64,000 nt of DNA from Stieleria mannarensis (GCF_014154935.1 NZ_JACEHH010000042.1:1-64000); one strand, 5' to 3'. Shown: positions 28,204 to 38,148, numbered from the stretch's first letter. Notes: generated by a model from the letters alone, not told the origin. Translations and numbers: made by a program.

Positions 28204-30435
28204 CTAGTGGTTGGTCAGAAACGTCTCACTGGTCAACAAGGCCCAGAAGAGATCGGCAAAGAACGCGTGCCGCGTTTCGGCATCACGCCAGCGGCCGTCG
28301 GCTTCGGTTACGGATCGCACCTGGTTGGACCAGAACGCGTTTTCTGACTCCGTCGGCGGGCGGGACAACGTGTGCTTGTAAAGTGTTTCAATCAGTTTGA
28401 AGTCGTCGCGTTCGCGCTGCAACCATTTTTTCAAGCTGCCCTGATCGGAGTCCAGACGCCGATTGAGCAGGTCGCCGTTGAGAAAATGCAGCACCTGAGC
28501 CAGCGATCCCGAACCCAGCGGAGCGGTTTCACAAGCCGCTTCACGATCGCATCGGCCGAGGATGTCCAAGGTTTCCGACGCGATTCGATTGTCGGTCAAC
28601 CCAATGGCATCAAATTGGCCAGCGGTGCCGTGATGGAGGTCCACCCCAGTCACATCGGCGATTTGATTGGCCACCACTTCGGCTTCCAGTCCGCGGGTGA
28701 TGAAATGCGAATAGTAGACTGAGTCCGAGGCGTTTTCGGGAAGCGTTCGCGAGGTTCGTCCATAGGCATCACTCTGACAGATCAGACGGATGACCGCGCG
28801 GAATCGAAATTGATGCTCGGCAAAATGATGTGCCAGTGCATCCAACAATTCGGAGTGGCTGGCGGGGTTGGTTGCCCGGATGTCGTCGACCGGATCGATC
28901 AGTCCGCGGCCCATCAATTGGGCCCAGATGCGATTGACGGCCGCACGGGCAAAGTAGTCGTTGGACGGATCGGTCACCCAGCGGGCAAATTCGATCCGCC
29001 CGTCCTGACCGTCGTCAAGGTCACGCGTCCCGGGGATGCGGGGAACGGCGGGCTGTCCGGTCAGCGGATGAGTGACTTCACCACGCTGGGACGTGCGGAC
29101 AATCCGCCCGCGATCCAGTTTCGCAAAGATGGCGGCCAGCCCGTGATAGTCATCTTGGGTCCACCGGTCCAGCGGATGATCATGGCAATTGGCACAGCGC
29201 AGCCGCACGCCCATCATCACCCGAGTCGCCAATTCTGCTAACGCATCCGGGCCGTTGCCGCTGCGCAGAAAATTGACGCTGCCGTCGACATATCCATCGC
29301 CGTTGGCGGTCAACATCGCCAACGCCGATTCGTTCCACGGTCGGTCCTGACGAAACGCTTCGATCAACCACTCGTGATAGGCCTTGCTGCCCTCGGCCTG
29401 CAACGACTTGCTGTCGATCCCCAACAGGTTGGCCCACTTGAGCGCCCAGTAGGCCGCGTACTGATCCGTTTCCAGCAATCGGTCGATCAGTCGACTGCGT
29501 TTGTCGATGGAGCGATCGGACACAAACGCGTCCAGTTGCTCGACCGGGGGAAGCCGACCGGTGATGTCCAACCAAACACGCCGCGCGAATTCTTGATCGT
29601 CGGCGCGGGGCGAAGCAGGAAGACGCAACTGTCGCAATTTCTGATCGATGAATCGATCCACCAGAGTCCCCCGGTTCCCGTCGGCCGACTCCGACGGCGT
29701 CTCAATCTTCTTGCTCCCCAATTCCTTGGTCCCCAGTGGTACGCCCAAACCGATGGCATGGACCCGGTTCAGGTAGCGGGCGATCACCAGATGCTCGCCG
29801 CGTCGATGAACGGTCAATCGATTCGCCTGGCGGTCGATGGACACCGATTCGGAATCGTCACACGAGAGCGACGTCACCGAGGTCACATCTTGCTGTGATC
29901 CATCGTCGAACGACGCGACCACCGAGACGCGGACCGAGTCACCGACGTCTTGAAGCAACACATTCGTTGGGGTCACGCGAAGGGCCGTCAGTCGCCGACG
30001 CTGCAGACGCTGGCCGCCTTGGGCGATCCACGTCCTGAGCACCGCATAGGCCGATGACGTGTCATCGAAACGCTCTCCACCACCATGTTCGATCGATTCA
30101 GTCGCCTTGCGCAGCAAAACGCTTTGCGCCGGAGAGTACAAATTGACGCGGCGCCCCTCCAGTTCCTGGACGATCGCGACGTGGTCATCGGCCGGCCGGG
30201 ATCCGAACAGCGACAACTTGAACCCGCCGCGCCCGATCGCGGCACCATGGCAGGCACCGGCGTTGCACCCGAACCGCGTCAGGACCGGAACAACCTGCGT
30301 GTCGAAATCGATCGTCTGATGATTCGCCGCATCGGCTGTCTTTCCCTCTGACGAAACGGCATCCGCGGCGCGCCCCATCGCCCCCTGGGCGGCAACCGCG
30401 ATCGCCGACATCAAAATCCACCGCAATCGTCTCAT
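28204..30435 (-). CDS. DUF1549/DUF1553 protein with Ig-like domain and variant heme motif
   Basis: The protein of about 743 residues has a signal peptide (RRLRWILMSAIAVAAQGAMG). It then carries a cytochrome-like domain with FGCNAGACHGAAIGRGGFKL, where the first cysteine is four residues from the CH rather than two. Next are a BIG2-like Ig segment (RVTPTNVLLQDVGDSVRVSV), DUF1549 (RRVWLDITGRLPPVEQLDAF, RCANCHDHPLDRW) and DUF1553 (YFARAAVNRIWAQLMGRGLI). The start was placed at ATG 30435 just before the signal peptide. Upstream ATG codons at 30459 and 30546 are possible. This is the variant of the family with a Cys-x4-Cys-His signature, common in planctomycetes. The true function is unknown, with surface glycan breakdown often proposed. 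Confidence 0.88.
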   Translation of the reverse strand: MRRLRWILMSAIAVAAQGAMGRAADAVSSEGKTADAANHQTIDFDTQVVPVLTRFGCNAGACHGAAIGRGGFKLSLFGSRPADDHVAIVQELEGRRVNLYSPAQSVLLRKATESIEHGGGERFDDTSSAYAVLRTWIAQGGQRLQRRRLTALRVTPTNVLLQDVGDSVRVSVVASFDDGSQQDVTSVTSLSCDDSESVSIDRQANRLTVHRRGEHLVIARYLNRVHAIGLGVPLGTKELGSKKIETPSESADGNRGTLVDRFIDQKLRQLRLPASPRADDQEFARRVWLDITGRLPPVEQLDAFVSDRSIDKRSRLIDRLLETDQYAAYWALKWANLLGIDSKSLQAEGSKAYHEWLIEAFRQDRPWNESALAMLTANGDGYVDGSVNFLRSGNGPDALAELATRVMMGVRLRCANCHDHPLDRWTQDDYHGLAAIFAKLDRGRIVRTSQRGEVTHPLTGQPAVPRIPGTRDLDDGQDGRIEFARWVTDPSNDYFARAAVNRIWAQLMGRGLIDPVDDIRATNPASHSELLDALAHHFAEHQFRFRAVIRLICQSDAYGRTSRTLPENASDSVYYSHFITRGLEAEVVANQIADVTGVDLHHGTAGQFDAIGLTDNRIASETLDILGRCDREAACETAPLGSGSLAQVLHFLNGDLLNRRLDSDQGSLKKWLQRERDDFKLIETLYKHTLSRPPTESENAFWSNQVRSVTEADGRWRDAETRHAFFADLFWALLTSETFLTNH

Positions 30436-30706
30436 TTCCAACTCCAGAGGTAGTCTCATTTCAGCACACGGCCTCGATGGTATCGGATCTGATTTCCGTG
30501 ATCTGCTGGGTTGGGGGTCGAGCTCACGCGATCGGTCCAAGGGCAAACGGATTCATGGGTGATGGGGACAGGCCGTACGCCATCGGCATTGGTTTGACCC
30601 GACAGATTGTTCACCGAGGGGACATCGGTCGGATCGGCGCGGGGGGCGTTCCGTGCTACTTTGGATCGGTCTGTCGGTCCTAACGATTCTAGCGGGGTTT
30701 AGAGCG

Positions 30707-30877
30707 ATGAAGCGATTATTGAGCAAAATGTTGATCGCGTCGGTTTCGATCATGGCCTTGGTCGGATGCAATAGCAGCGCGCCGTCGACATCCGTGGAAA
30801 CGCGATCGGAGCAGGAAATCCAACAAGAAATGGAGAACTACGAAGCGGAAATGGACGTCCCCGACGCGGGGGAGTGA
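30707..30877 (+). CDS. Small lipoprotein
   Basis: The 56-residue protein starts with KRLLSKMLIASVSIMALVGC, a clear lipoprotein signal peptide with a lipobox ending in Cys20. The mature part is a short acidic helix-prone peptide (SEQEIQQEMENYEAEMD). The start at ATG 30707 was chosen because it places the positive residues just before the hydrophobic core. A longer frame begins at 30653. Small lipoproteins of this kind often precede DUF1559 genes in planctomycetes, and a DUF1559 gene follows here on the same strand. Its function is unknown. Confidence 0.75.
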   Translation: MKRLLSKMLIASVSIMALVGCNSSAPSTSVETRSEQEIQQEMENYEAEMDVPDAGE

Positions 30878-30967
30878 CGATCGAATTCTGGATGACATCG
30901 CGGCGCCCTCTCGGTGCTCCCGGCGCTCATTCCCCGCAGGATCGACCGCTAAAACCGCCACATTTTC

Positions 30968-30996
30968 TTGACCTTATCCGGCATCGCTCTTATCCT
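30968..30996 (+). promoter_or_regulatory. Candidate sigma-70-type promoter for the DUF1559 gene
   Basis: TTGACC at 30968-30973 and TATCCT at 30991-30996 are separated by 17 bp. This lies about 70 bp before the DUF1559 start, giving a short leader. It would allow expression separate from the lipoprotein gene. Confidence 0.45.
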
Positions 30997-31067
30997 GAAC
31001 ATCAGTCTCCCTGCTTTGGGGGGGCCTTTTCTTCTGTTCATTCATGATCGTTTCTCCGAGGTTTTTT

Positions 31068-32318
31068 ATGTCAAAACCACGCATGTATCAGCGAGGTTTT
31101 ACCCTCGTTGAATTGCTGGTGGTGATCGCAATCATTGGGATTCTTGTGGGGCTCCTCCTTCCCGCCGTCCAGGCTGCTCGTGAAGCCGCACGTCGGATGT
31201 CGTGCAGTAACAATTTCAAGCAAATCGGCTTGGCGATTCACAATTATCACAGTGCATTCAAGCAGCTGCCCAACACGATGACGGGAACGTCAAAAACGTG
31301 GACGGGGGCCAACACCACGTACAACAGCAATCGGTTGTACCTGAGCTATCTGGTTTCCATTCTGCCGCAGATGGAACAGCAGGGGCTGTGGGACAAGATC
31401 TCCCACTCGAGCCGCGAATCGACGTCCAGTGGCGGGGCCATGCCCAGTCAGGTGACCAACGGCCGCTGGGCGCCGATGGGACCTTGTCCCTGGGTGACCC
31501 AGTACCCGCCGTGGGCGACAGAGATACCGACCTATCGTTGCCCGAGTGATCCGGCCGAACACGTCAGCCTGGGCAAAGCGAACTACGCCGCATCGCTGGG
31601 CGATTCATTTGACTATGCGTGGTGGGGTGGCAAGAACGAAAACGGTTACTTTAACAACGGCAACGGCGCGGGCGATCAGTTCGACGAGACTTGGATGGTG
31701 ACGCGGGCACAAGCAGCCAACCGAGGTTTTTTCTGGCCGCGGGTGCAAACCCGTTTCCGCGACACGCTGGATGGGCTTTCCAACACAATCGCCGCCGGTG
31801 AGATCTGTGTCTCGCGGGGGCTGCGTGAAGTGAAATCGGACTACGTGCGACAGATCACCAGCATGACGCCGACCAATTCGCATTTCGCAACGCCGATCAA
31901 CTGCAAAGAAGGCGCCCATATCGATCCGGAGCGTCCCACGTCTTATTCCCAAAGCGCCACCATCAGCGGTTCGTTCAATGCCGGTCGCGGCGCTCGTTGG
32001 GGCGATGGCCGCCCGGCCTACACCGCTTTCCAAACCATTTTGCCGCCCAACTCCGCCAGTTGTGCGCGAAGCAACTCGGACAACACGTACAGCATCTTCA
32101 CCGCGGGAAGTCATCACCAAGGTGGGGCGCACATCCTGATGGGTGACGGGGCCGTCATCTTCATGACCGACAGCGTCGATACGGGGGATCTGTCCCAAGA
32201 CACGGTGGTGCGGGACGGCGGCATGAACCTTGCCGGGTCCTCCAGCCCGTACGGTTTGTGGGGAGCGTTGGGCACGAGGGGGAACTCTGAAACGATCACC
32301 GAACAACTCAATCAGTAG
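31068..32318 (+). CDS. DUF1559 pseudopilin-like protein
   Basis: The 416-residue protein has the type IV pilin/pseudopilin N-terminus, [20 protein letters not shown], with a prepilin peptidase site before Phe and the conserved Glu5. This is followed by [17 protein letters not shown], the planctomycete signature. The C-terminal DUF1559 part ends with the H-x9-DG motif ([19 protein letters not shown]). Such proteins occur in dozens of copies per planctomycete genome and may form surface fibres or part of a bulky-polymer uptake apparatus; that is not proven. The start at ATG 31068 is preceded by GAGG at a good distance. A weaker ATG is at 31044. Confidence 0.92.
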   Translation: MSKPRMYQRGFTLVELLVVIAIIGILVGLLLPAVQAAREAARRMSCSNNFKQIGLAIHNYHSAFKQLPNTMTGTSKTWTGANTTYNSNRLYLSYLVSILPQMEQQGLWDKISHSSRESTSSGGAMPSQVTNGRWAPMGPCPWVTQYPPWATEIPTYRCPSDPAEHVSLGKANYAASLGDSFDYAWWGGKNENGYFNNGNGAGDQFDETWMVTRAQAANRGFFWPRVQTRFRDTLDGLSNTIAAGEICVSRGLREVKSDYVRQITSMTPTNSHFATPINCKEGAHIDPERPTSYSQSATISGSFNAGRGARWGDGRPAYTAFQTILPPNSASCARSNSDNTYSIFTAGSHHQGGAHILMGDGAVIFMTDSVDTGDLSQDTVVRDGGMNLAGSSSPYGLWGALGTRGNSETITEQLNQ

Positions 32319-32355
32319 CTGTCGTCCGGCATCTCTGATACTCTAAATCAACCTG

Positions 32356-32390
32356 ACCTCGCCTCTTTCAAGGGGTGAGGTTTTTTCTTT
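32356..32390 (+). terminator. Intrinsic terminator after the DUF1559 gene
   Basis: ACCTCGCC pairs with GGTGAGGT (one G-T pair) and is directly followed by TTTTTTCTTT. It is placed 38 bp after the stop codon, the classic arrangement. Confidence 0.8.
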
Positions 32391-32418
32391 GCTTCGGGCG
32401 CCCCGCCGCAGGATAATC

Positions 32419-33519
32419 GTGGACAACAACAAATCGCCTTCGCAACCCATGCCCGCCGGGACCGAACCTTCGCCAACGCGCCCCGCCATCAGCCTCCGGC
32501 GAAAGATCGGGCTCAGCCTCTTCGTCGTGGCTCTGTTCTTTTTGGTCGCCGAAGGGATGTTGCGTCTCGCAGGGTATCGTGCCGCGTCGGACGTCCAGCG
32601 GATGACGTTCACCTTTCCGATCGACGAGTACAACACGAACTCGCCGCAGCCGTTTTTAAAACGCGACCCGACGTTGTTTTGGCGTCCCCGCCCGGGCGTC
32701 CTCGGACACAATTCGGTCGGTTTCTACGGGCCCGAGTTTTCGCCGGAGAAACCGGAGGGCATGTTCCGAATCGTTTGCCTGGGTGACTCCTGCACGCACT
32801 TCGGCCCGATCACCTACTGTGACATTCTGCGAAATTACTTGGACAAGGTCGCTCCGGGACGGTTCGAGGTGATCAATGCCGGTGTCATCGGGTACACGTC
32901 CTTTCAAGGAAAGCAATTGCTGGAAACCGAAGTGATCGGCTGGAATCCGGATCTGGTCACCGTCTATTTCGGCTGGAATGACCACTGGCTGGCGCGGGGG
33001 TATCAGGACAAGGACCAGCAAGCGGCTCAGTCGCCACTGGGAGGTGGCCTGGGCGATGGCCTGACGGACATGCGGCTGTTTCAATTGATTCAAAGTCTGA
33101 TCCCACGCCCGACCGCCGGAACGGATTCGGCGATGCGCGTCGAACCGGACGACTACCGCGCCAACCTGCGCGCGATCGCAGCGACCTGTGACGCAAACAA
33201 GATTCAATGTTGGTATTTGACGGCGCCCCACGCGTTCGATCTGGGCGTGCCACCGTACTTGATCGAGTCGGGCGAAGCGAAGAATTTGGACGACTTGTTG
33301 CAGACTCACCGCAACTACAACCAAATCGTCCGCGACGTGGCCGCATCACAGGGCGATCCGCTGGTCGACTTGGAACGGGAGCTCGATTCGATGAGCAAAC
33401 CGGAATTATTCCTCGAGGACCACATCCATTTGTCCCGGCAAGGCCGGTTGTTGGTCGCCAATCGTTTGGCCGAGGAACTGCGAAACGCGGGGCTTTTGCA
33501 GGTCCAGACGGGCGAGTAG
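32419..33519 (+). CDS. Membrane-anchored SGNH/GDSL hydrolase
   Basis: This protein of about 366 residues has an N-terminal membrane helix (KIGLSLFVVALFFLVAEGML) and an extracytoplasmic SGNH domain: VCLGDSCTHFG (nucleophile Ser in GDS), NAGVIGYTS, the YFGWNDHW block (block III Asn) and LEDHIHLSRQGR with the Asp-x-x-His pair. Family members hydrolyse or transfer acyl groups on glycans or lipids. The start is GTG 32419, preceded by AGGA at a good spacing. The longer frame would begin inside the terminator, and ATG 32449 is an alternative. No MBOAT gene is adjacent, so it probably works alone as an esterase. Confidence 0.8.
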   Translation: MDNNKSPSQPMPAGTEPSPTRPAISLRRKIGLSLFVVALFFLVAEGMLRLAGYRAASDVQRMTFTFPIDEYNTNSPQPFLKRDPTLFWRPRPGVLGHNSVGFYGPEFSPEKPEGMFRIVCLGDSCTHFGPITYCDILRNYLDKVAPGRFEVINAGVIGYTSFQGKQLLETEVIGWNPDLVTVYFGWNDHWLARGYQDKDQQAAQSPLGGGLGDGLTDMRLFQLIQSLIPRPTAGTDSAMRVEPDDYRANLRAIAATCDANKIQCWYLTAPHAFDLGVPPYLIESGEAKNLDDLLQTHRNYNQIVRDVAASQGDPLVDLERELDSMSKPELFLEDHIHLSRQGRLLVANRLAEELRNAGLLQVQTGE

Positions 33520-33553
33520 GGCACAACAGGTTGGAAGCCTGTCCCACGCACTG

Positions 33554-34678
33554 TCAATCGCGGGGGACTTCGATGCCTCGGATCATGGCCAATAATTCTT
33601 CGTCGACATCTCGGCCTTCGATCTCCGCTTCGGCGCTCAATTGGACGCGGTGACGCAAAGCGGGGATTGCCACTTCGACGACGTCATCGGGGATCGCATA
33701 GTCGCGACCGCCGAATCCGGCCAAGGTGCGGGCACATTGCATCAAGGCCAGCCCCGCACGTGGCGAGGCACCGATGTGGAACGCCGGCCAGGTGCGTGTC
33801 GCGCGGACGATTTTGTTGATGTAGTCCACCAAGGCGTCTTCGACGTTGACCGTTCCACAAAGCTGGATCAATTGACGCACCGTTTCCGGATCGGTGATCG
33901 TTCGCACCTCGTTTTCCAGACGTTCGTTCAGGTTGACCTGTTTGCTGTGCAGTTTCAGGATTTCCGCTTCTTGCAACTCGCTCGGATAATCGACCTTCAA
34001 TTTAAACATGAACCGGTCCAGCTGGGCTTCGGGCAAATTGTACGTGCCTTCGCTCTCCAACGGGTTCTGGGTCGCCATCACCAAAAACGGTTGCGGCACG
34101 GTGTGGCTGGTGCCGTCGATCGTGACGCGGTATTCCTGCATGATCTCCAGCAGGGCGGCGTGTGTCTTGGCGGGCGAGCGGTTGATTTCGTCGGCCAACA
34201 ACAGCTGTGTGAACACCGGGCCGGGACGGAATCGGAATTCGCTCTTTTGCATGTCAAACACCGGCGCGCCGGTGATGTCCGACGGCATCAGGTCGGCGGT
34301 GAATTGGATGCGTCCGAAATCGCAGCCCAGCGCCCGACCGAGGGTGCGGACGAACAGGGTCTTTCCCAGCCCCGGGACGGATTCGATCAGCACATGGCCA
34401 CCGGAAAATAATGCGGTCAGCGTTCCCAGGACCAATTCGTCCTGTCCGACATAGAGCTTGGCGACTTCATCGGAGACGGCTTGGTAGAGCCGCTGGACGG
34501 GTTCGAATCGCGGGCTCTTTCCCGGTGACGCCGTCGTCGACTCGCTCGGCGGGGCAGGTGCCGGTGCGCCGCTGGCCGAAGCTTGAACGCTCGCGCCATC
34601 AAGGCGCGTGCCATGGGCGGCCGACGGGGTGGCGGCAGGTGATCCGGGTTGTGGGTTTCCAGCAGTCGGGTCAGTCAA
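33554..34678 (-). CDS. MoxR family AAA+ ATPase
   Basis: The 374-residue protein is a MoxR ATPase. It has Walker A in LIESVPGLGKTLFVRTLG, Walker B in LLLADEINRSPAKTHAALLE, the sensor region MATQNPLESEGTYNLPEAQL and the C-terminal lid with HIGASPRAGLALMQCAR. These chaperone-like ATPases usually activate or assemble membrane or metal-containing partners. About 70 N-terminal residues are Pro/Ala/Ser-rich and probably flexible. It is the last gene of a membrane cluster (RDD, SpoIIM, a membrane protein, DUF4129, DUF4350). In most such clusters a DUF58 gene follows moxR, but here the next gene is convergent. Confidence 0.92.
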   Translation of the reverse strand: MTDPTAGNPQPGSPAATPSAAHGTRLDGASVQASASGAPAPAPPSESTTASPGKSPRFEPVQRLYQAVSDEVAKLYVGQDELVLGTLTALFSGGHVLIESVPGLGKTLFVRTLGRALGCDFGRIQFTADLMPSDITGAPVFDMQKSEFRFRPGPVFTQLLLADEINRSPAKTHAALLEIMQEYRVTIDGTSHTVPQPFLVMATQNPLESEGTYNLPEAQLDRFMFKLKVDYPSELQEAEILKLHSKQVNLNERLENEVRTITDPETVRQLIQLCGTVNVEDALVDYINKIVRATRTWPAFHIGASPRAGLALMQCARTLAGFGGRDYAIPDDVVEVAIPALRHRVQLSAEAEIEGRDVDEELLAMIRGIEVPRD

Positions 34679-34842
34679 CGGTCAGCCTCGCTCAGGTGGT
34701 TTGGAATCGTCTTGGGGGCGTTCAGTAGATTCTTGGCGCGAACCCGCCGTGTCAACCGCCGTCGCGCTCTTGGGCAGGGTGTGCCGTTGGCGATTTCCGC
34801 GTGTTGATTCTATCTTGCTCGCGGTCGTCCCGGGGCGACGCG

Positions 34843-34872
34843 GTGCCCCTCGCTTACGCGTTCGGGCTAGCA
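34843..34872 (-). repeat. Diverged half-unit of the 88-bp repeat overlapping the DUF4350 stop
   Basis: CCCCTCGCTTACGCGTTCGG and the following GCTAGCATC resemble the end of unit 4 of the tandem array (CACTCGCTTACGCGTCGTGC). The stop codon of the DUF4350 gene lies inside it. Confidence 0.4.
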
Positions 34873-36257
34873 TCATCGATTTGATTCGGCGCATCGGTTG
34901 CTTTGACGGGCGGTTTCGGAGTTGGCACGTGCAAGTGGAGCGCCGGATCGGTCGGGTGAACCGGGTCGTCGATCACCCAGGGCCCCGACGTTTCGTCGCG
35001 GACGTGCTTCATGTAGTCGCTGATCTTGCGTCGGGCGAACGTTTCGCCGCCGCGACGCCGCATCAGCGTCGCCACGGCGCTCAAATGATCGCCGAAATGT
35101 GTCAGCACGCCACGGTCGACGTGACGCGGACGACCAAAGATCGGCAGTAACATCAAACAGATCACGAACCCCAGGATCGCGATGTGAAAGGTGACGAAGC
35201 TGAGCGGAAACTCGGTGAAGAACTCCGCACCGGAGGCCCGTGGGATCTCGCCGCTTCGGTCGCTGATCGGTAACGAATAGGGTGCCGATGCAAATCCCAC
35301 CTGCGGCTGCGGCCCCTCCGCGATCAGCCGGCCGCCAGAATCCACTCGCCGGGACGGAATCATCAGTGCGATCGAGCTGCGGATCAGCCCCCGGGCGAGT
35401 GCCTGGTGGTGCGGTTGTGTCAGGGCGTAGTTGGTCAACATCGATCCGCCGGCGACCACCAAGATCTGTGACTCCGGCCAGGCGTCGCTGGTGATCCGGG
35501 CCAACACGGTGTCGCCGTCTTCGGACGCCAACAACGATTCAAACTTCGTTTTGGCCGACGTGGTGCTGACGGACTGCCCCTGCGGCCAGTACACGGCACC
35601 GGGACCGGCCGGTTCCAAAATCGGGGATCCCTGCTGCGTCTTGTCTTTACGGTCATACCGCTGCAAAACCCACTCGACGCGGCGCGGCGTGTCGCTGTTG
35701 ACCACCTCGGTCCAGCGATCACTGCCGGCCGGGTCACTGCCGGCTGCTTCGCCCAGCCTGATTCGGGTTCGCTGGACTTTGGGTTGAATCGACAACCAGC
35801 CGTTGGACGGCAACGTGGTTCGGGCCAGTTGCCACTGGTGCTCTTGAATCAGTTTTTCGGCGTACTTCCGGCGGTACTCCAGTCGCTGTGGTGGCGAAGC
35901 GAGGGGGCGGGCGTCGCGGTAAAACTCCGCTTCGCTGCCGCTATCGGGAACCACATAGATCAGCGTCTTTTGTCGCGACCGCAGCCATTGTTCCATCCAA
36001 CGCGTCGTCCTGGATTCGATGCCCGTCGGGTGCGAGGGCGTCCAAACGATCACGGACGTCCGCCGCGCCCGATCGGTCAGGCGATGTAAATCACGCGTGG
36101 CGAAGCCGGCATCGGAAAAGGCGTTCCGCAGCGATGTGAAACCGTTGATACTTCGCCGGGCTAAGTATCCTTTGCTGGGGCCATAGCTGGTTCCCAGACC
36201 GCCATCACAGCCGACAAGCAAGAACAGCAACAGGACCGGGACAATGATGCGTTTCAT
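34854..36257 (-). CDS. DUF4350 domain lipoprotein
   Basis: The 467-residue protein starts with a lipoprotein signal (KRIIVPVLLLFLLVGC). It continues with a DUF4350-like extracytoplasmic domain: SINGFTSLRNAFSDAGFATR, VIVWTPSHPTGIESRTTRWM and LVVAGGSMLTNYALTQPHHQ. A membrane helix near residue 375-395 (TFHIAILGFVICLMLLPIFG) precedes a cytoplasmic tail. DUF4350 proteins accompany MoxR/DUF58 systems and may bind a ligand or partner outside the membrane. The start at ATG 36257 overlaps the DUF4129 stop as ATGA. The last codons and the stop derive from a repeat-like sequence. Confidence 0.8.
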   Translation of the reverse strand: MKRIIVPVLLLFLLVGCDGGLGTSYGPSKGYLARRSINGFTSLRNAFSDAGFATRDLHRLTDRARRTSVIVWTPSHPTGIESRTTRWMEQWLRSRQKTLIYVVPDSGSEAEFYRDARPLASPPQRLEYRRKYAEKLIQEHQWQLARTTLPSNGWLSIQPKVQRTRIRLGEAAGSDPAGSDRWTEVVNSDTPRRVEWVLQRYDRKDKTQQGSPILEPAGPGAVYWPQGQSVSTTSAKTKFESLLASEDGDTVLARITSDAWPESQILVVAGGSMLTNYALTQPHHQALARGLIRSSIALMIPSRRVDSGGRLIAEGPQPQVGFASAPYSLPISDRSGEIPRASGAEFFTEFPLSFVTFHIAILGFVICLMLLPIFGRPRHVDRGVLTHFGDHLSAVATLMRRRGGETFARRKISDYMKHVRDETSGPWVIDDPVHPTDPALHLHVPTPKPPVKATDAPNQIDDASPNA

Positions 36258-37150
36258 TTGCCCGCTCCATAGGTCTGGGTGGCCGATTCCAGCATCTCGT
36301 TTTGCCGCCACAGTTGCTCGAACACGCCGGCAGGAATCTCGTGACGCCCGAAGTAGGATTGTTCAAACGCATCGGCAGTTGCCCGCAACCACGCCGCAAT
36401 CGCCTCGTGGTGGCCGCGCGTCTCGCGCACATACCGACCGTTCGTCTTTCCCCGGCTCAGTCGCAACAGTCCGTTACGATCGAGCAACAACAGCTGATGG
36501 CCGAGCAACAGAATGATCGCCTGGTCGAAGCGCCCTTCGCTCATCAATCGTTCACACTCGTTGCGCAGGTTCACATCGGTGCGGCGAAGTTCGGGCGGCA
36601 GGTGTTTGATTCGCTCGAGTGTGTGTTCGTCGGGCAACGCTTTTGAATCGGACGGACTGGTCGATGACGTGCGATCTTGCATCCGCAATTCGGCCCGCGA
36701 CACCGCGTACACGGTCAAACCGACCATTCCCATCACGATCACAGCCAGCATCATCCAACCGAACAGATTACTCCAGCTGAACGATGTGCCCAGCAACCCG
36801 CCGGTCGTGGCGCCCGGGTTGGCGGCGGTGTTATTCGACGCCGCCGTCTGTTTGATCTTTTTCGGCTTGGGCAACCAGCGGCTTTCTCGATGAATCGAGT
36901 CGTCTTGGCGGACCTTCAATTCGATCGGCACCAATTGTTTTGATTCGGCATCATACCAGGGCGTCGTGTCCAACGACTGCGACACACCGGCCGGATCTTC
37001 CGACGCATTCGGTCGATCGGGCGATTGCGAAACGCCCCGACTCGCACAGAGGGTCGCAACCATGGCGAGGGCGACCATGTGCAGCCACAAATTCGCCGGA
37101 CGAGGCCACGCTGAGGTCACGATGCTCGCTGCGTTTGACAGGAGATTCAC
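36254..37150 (-). CDS. DUF4129 domain membrane protein
   Basis: The 298-residue protein has a signal-like N-terminus, a Pro/Ser-rich periplasmic part, a membrane helix (about 133-158, LFGWMMLAVIVMGMVGLTVY), and then a C-terminal DUF4129 domain with CERLMSEGRFDQAIILLLGH, LRLSRGKTNGRYVRE and FEQSYFGRHEIPAGVFEQLW. DUF4129 occurs next to transglutaminase or MoxR/DUF58 genes. The start is GTG 37150, which overlaps the upstream stop as GTGA. Its function is not established. Together with DUF4350 it probably forms part of a membrane complex handled by the MoxR ATPase. Confidence 0.82.
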   Translation of the reverse strand: MNLLSNAASIVTSAWPRPANLWLHMVALAMVATLCASRGVSQSPDRPNASEDPAGVSQSLDTTPWYDAESKQLVPIELKVRQDDSIHRESRWLPKPKKIKQTAASNNTAANPGATTGGLLGTSFSWSNLFGWMMLAVIVMGMVGLTVYAVSRAELRMQDRTSSTSPSDSKALPDEHTLERIKHLPPELRRTDVNLRNECERLMSEGRFDQAIILLLGHQLLLLDRNGLLRLSRGKTNGRYVRETRGHHEAIAAWLRATADAFEQSYFGRHEIPAGVFEQLWRQNEMLESATQTYGAGK

Positions 37151-38148
37151 GATGCTCCTCCGACGGTTGTCGCGGCCGCTTCGCTGGACGGGGGCACCGA
37201 AATCGATTTCGAAGGTGTCGGTGTCGCTGATTTCGAAATGCCGGTTTCTTCGCCGAACTGACGCATCGCTTCGGCGCGAACCGCCAACTCGACATCCCAG
37301 CCTTCGAGTCGAATGCGGGTATCCAGGTAGGCAATCATGCGGACCACCACGCTCAGCCCCCCGACGGTCCAAAGCGCCAGCGGGTACAGCACCAACAACG
37401 TCACCAAGCCGAAATTCCAATAGCCGGTGACGATCCCGCGGACCCACACCAGGCTGTAGAACAGGCCGGCGAAAATGACGGTCAGCGTCAACGCGGCGGC
37501 GAACCAGCGGCTGCCGACGTCGCTGCCGGCGGGACGATGCAAGGCACGGGCGCGTCGCGAGAGCGTGATTTCGTTGGCGTTCTTGCTGCGCAGCGGACAC
37601 ATCTCCAACAGAATCATTTCCGGCAAAAACGGTCGACCGGCGCGCACCGCCAACGCGACGACAAACAGGATGATCGGCAAGGTGACGTCAAAGACGTTGT
37701 CATAGGGTTGGAACAGACGGAGCGCGACCAGGATCATCGCGGGGATCGCCAGGCGACGAATCCCCAGGCAATAAAACCAACGCCAAAATTGTTGCCGAGC
37801 GATTTTCAGCGCGCTCTTCCAACTCGGTTTGTGTTCGAACACGGCCTGCCCCAGATAGATCGTCGTGACCACTCCGGCAGCCGGGGTCTGGAGAAACACC
37901 AACAACGCCATCCACGTCGCATAACGACTCAGTTCCCAAATCGCTTCGGAATCATCCAGACCGTATTGAGCCTCGGTCAGCGGGATCCAAGACAGCAACA
38001 ACGCGTTGGCGACCATCCAGGGCCAAGCGCCCAGCAGAAACCCGACCAACAGCAGCGTCGGGTAGCGATGCAACAGCACCAAGGCCAGATCGCCGATCTC
38101 GGCCAGGGTTCGGACGCGGACGGCCACATGGGTTTGATCAAGCTGCAT
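37147..38148 (-). CDS. Integral membrane protein of the MoxR cluster
   Basis: The 333-residue protein has about six membrane helices (for example LLVGFLLGAWPWMVANALLL, LPIILFVVALAVRAG and WFAAALTLTVIFAGLFYSLV) and a polar C-terminal tail rich in Ser, Pro and Thr. No named family was recognised. Position within the cluster (between SpoIIM-like and DUF4129 genes, with 11-bp and 4-bp overlaps) shows it is cotranslated with the membrane complex. The start at ATG 38148 follows the overlap logic. Confidence 0.75.
   Translation of the reverse strand: MQLDQTHVAVRVRTLAEIGDLALVLLHRYPTLLLVGFLLGAWPWMVANALLLSWIPLTEAQYGLDDSEAIWELSRYATWMALLVFLQTPAAGVVTTIYLGQAVFEHKPSWKSALKIARQQFWRWFYCLGIRRLAIPAMILVALRLFQPYDNVFDVTLPIILFVVALAVRAGRPFLPEMILLEMCPLRSKNANEITLSRRARALHRPAGSDVGSRWFAAALTLTVIFAGLFYSLVWVRGIVTGYWNFGLVTLLVLYPLALWTVGGLSVVVRMIAYLDTRIRLEGWDVELAVRAEAMRQFGEETGISKSATPTPSKSISVPPSSEAAATTVGGAS

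Noticed and set aside
36312-37600. Long start of the DUF4129 frame
   Set aside because: The N-terminal part is a shadow of the upstream membrane gene; GTG 37150 with a GTGA overlap fits better.
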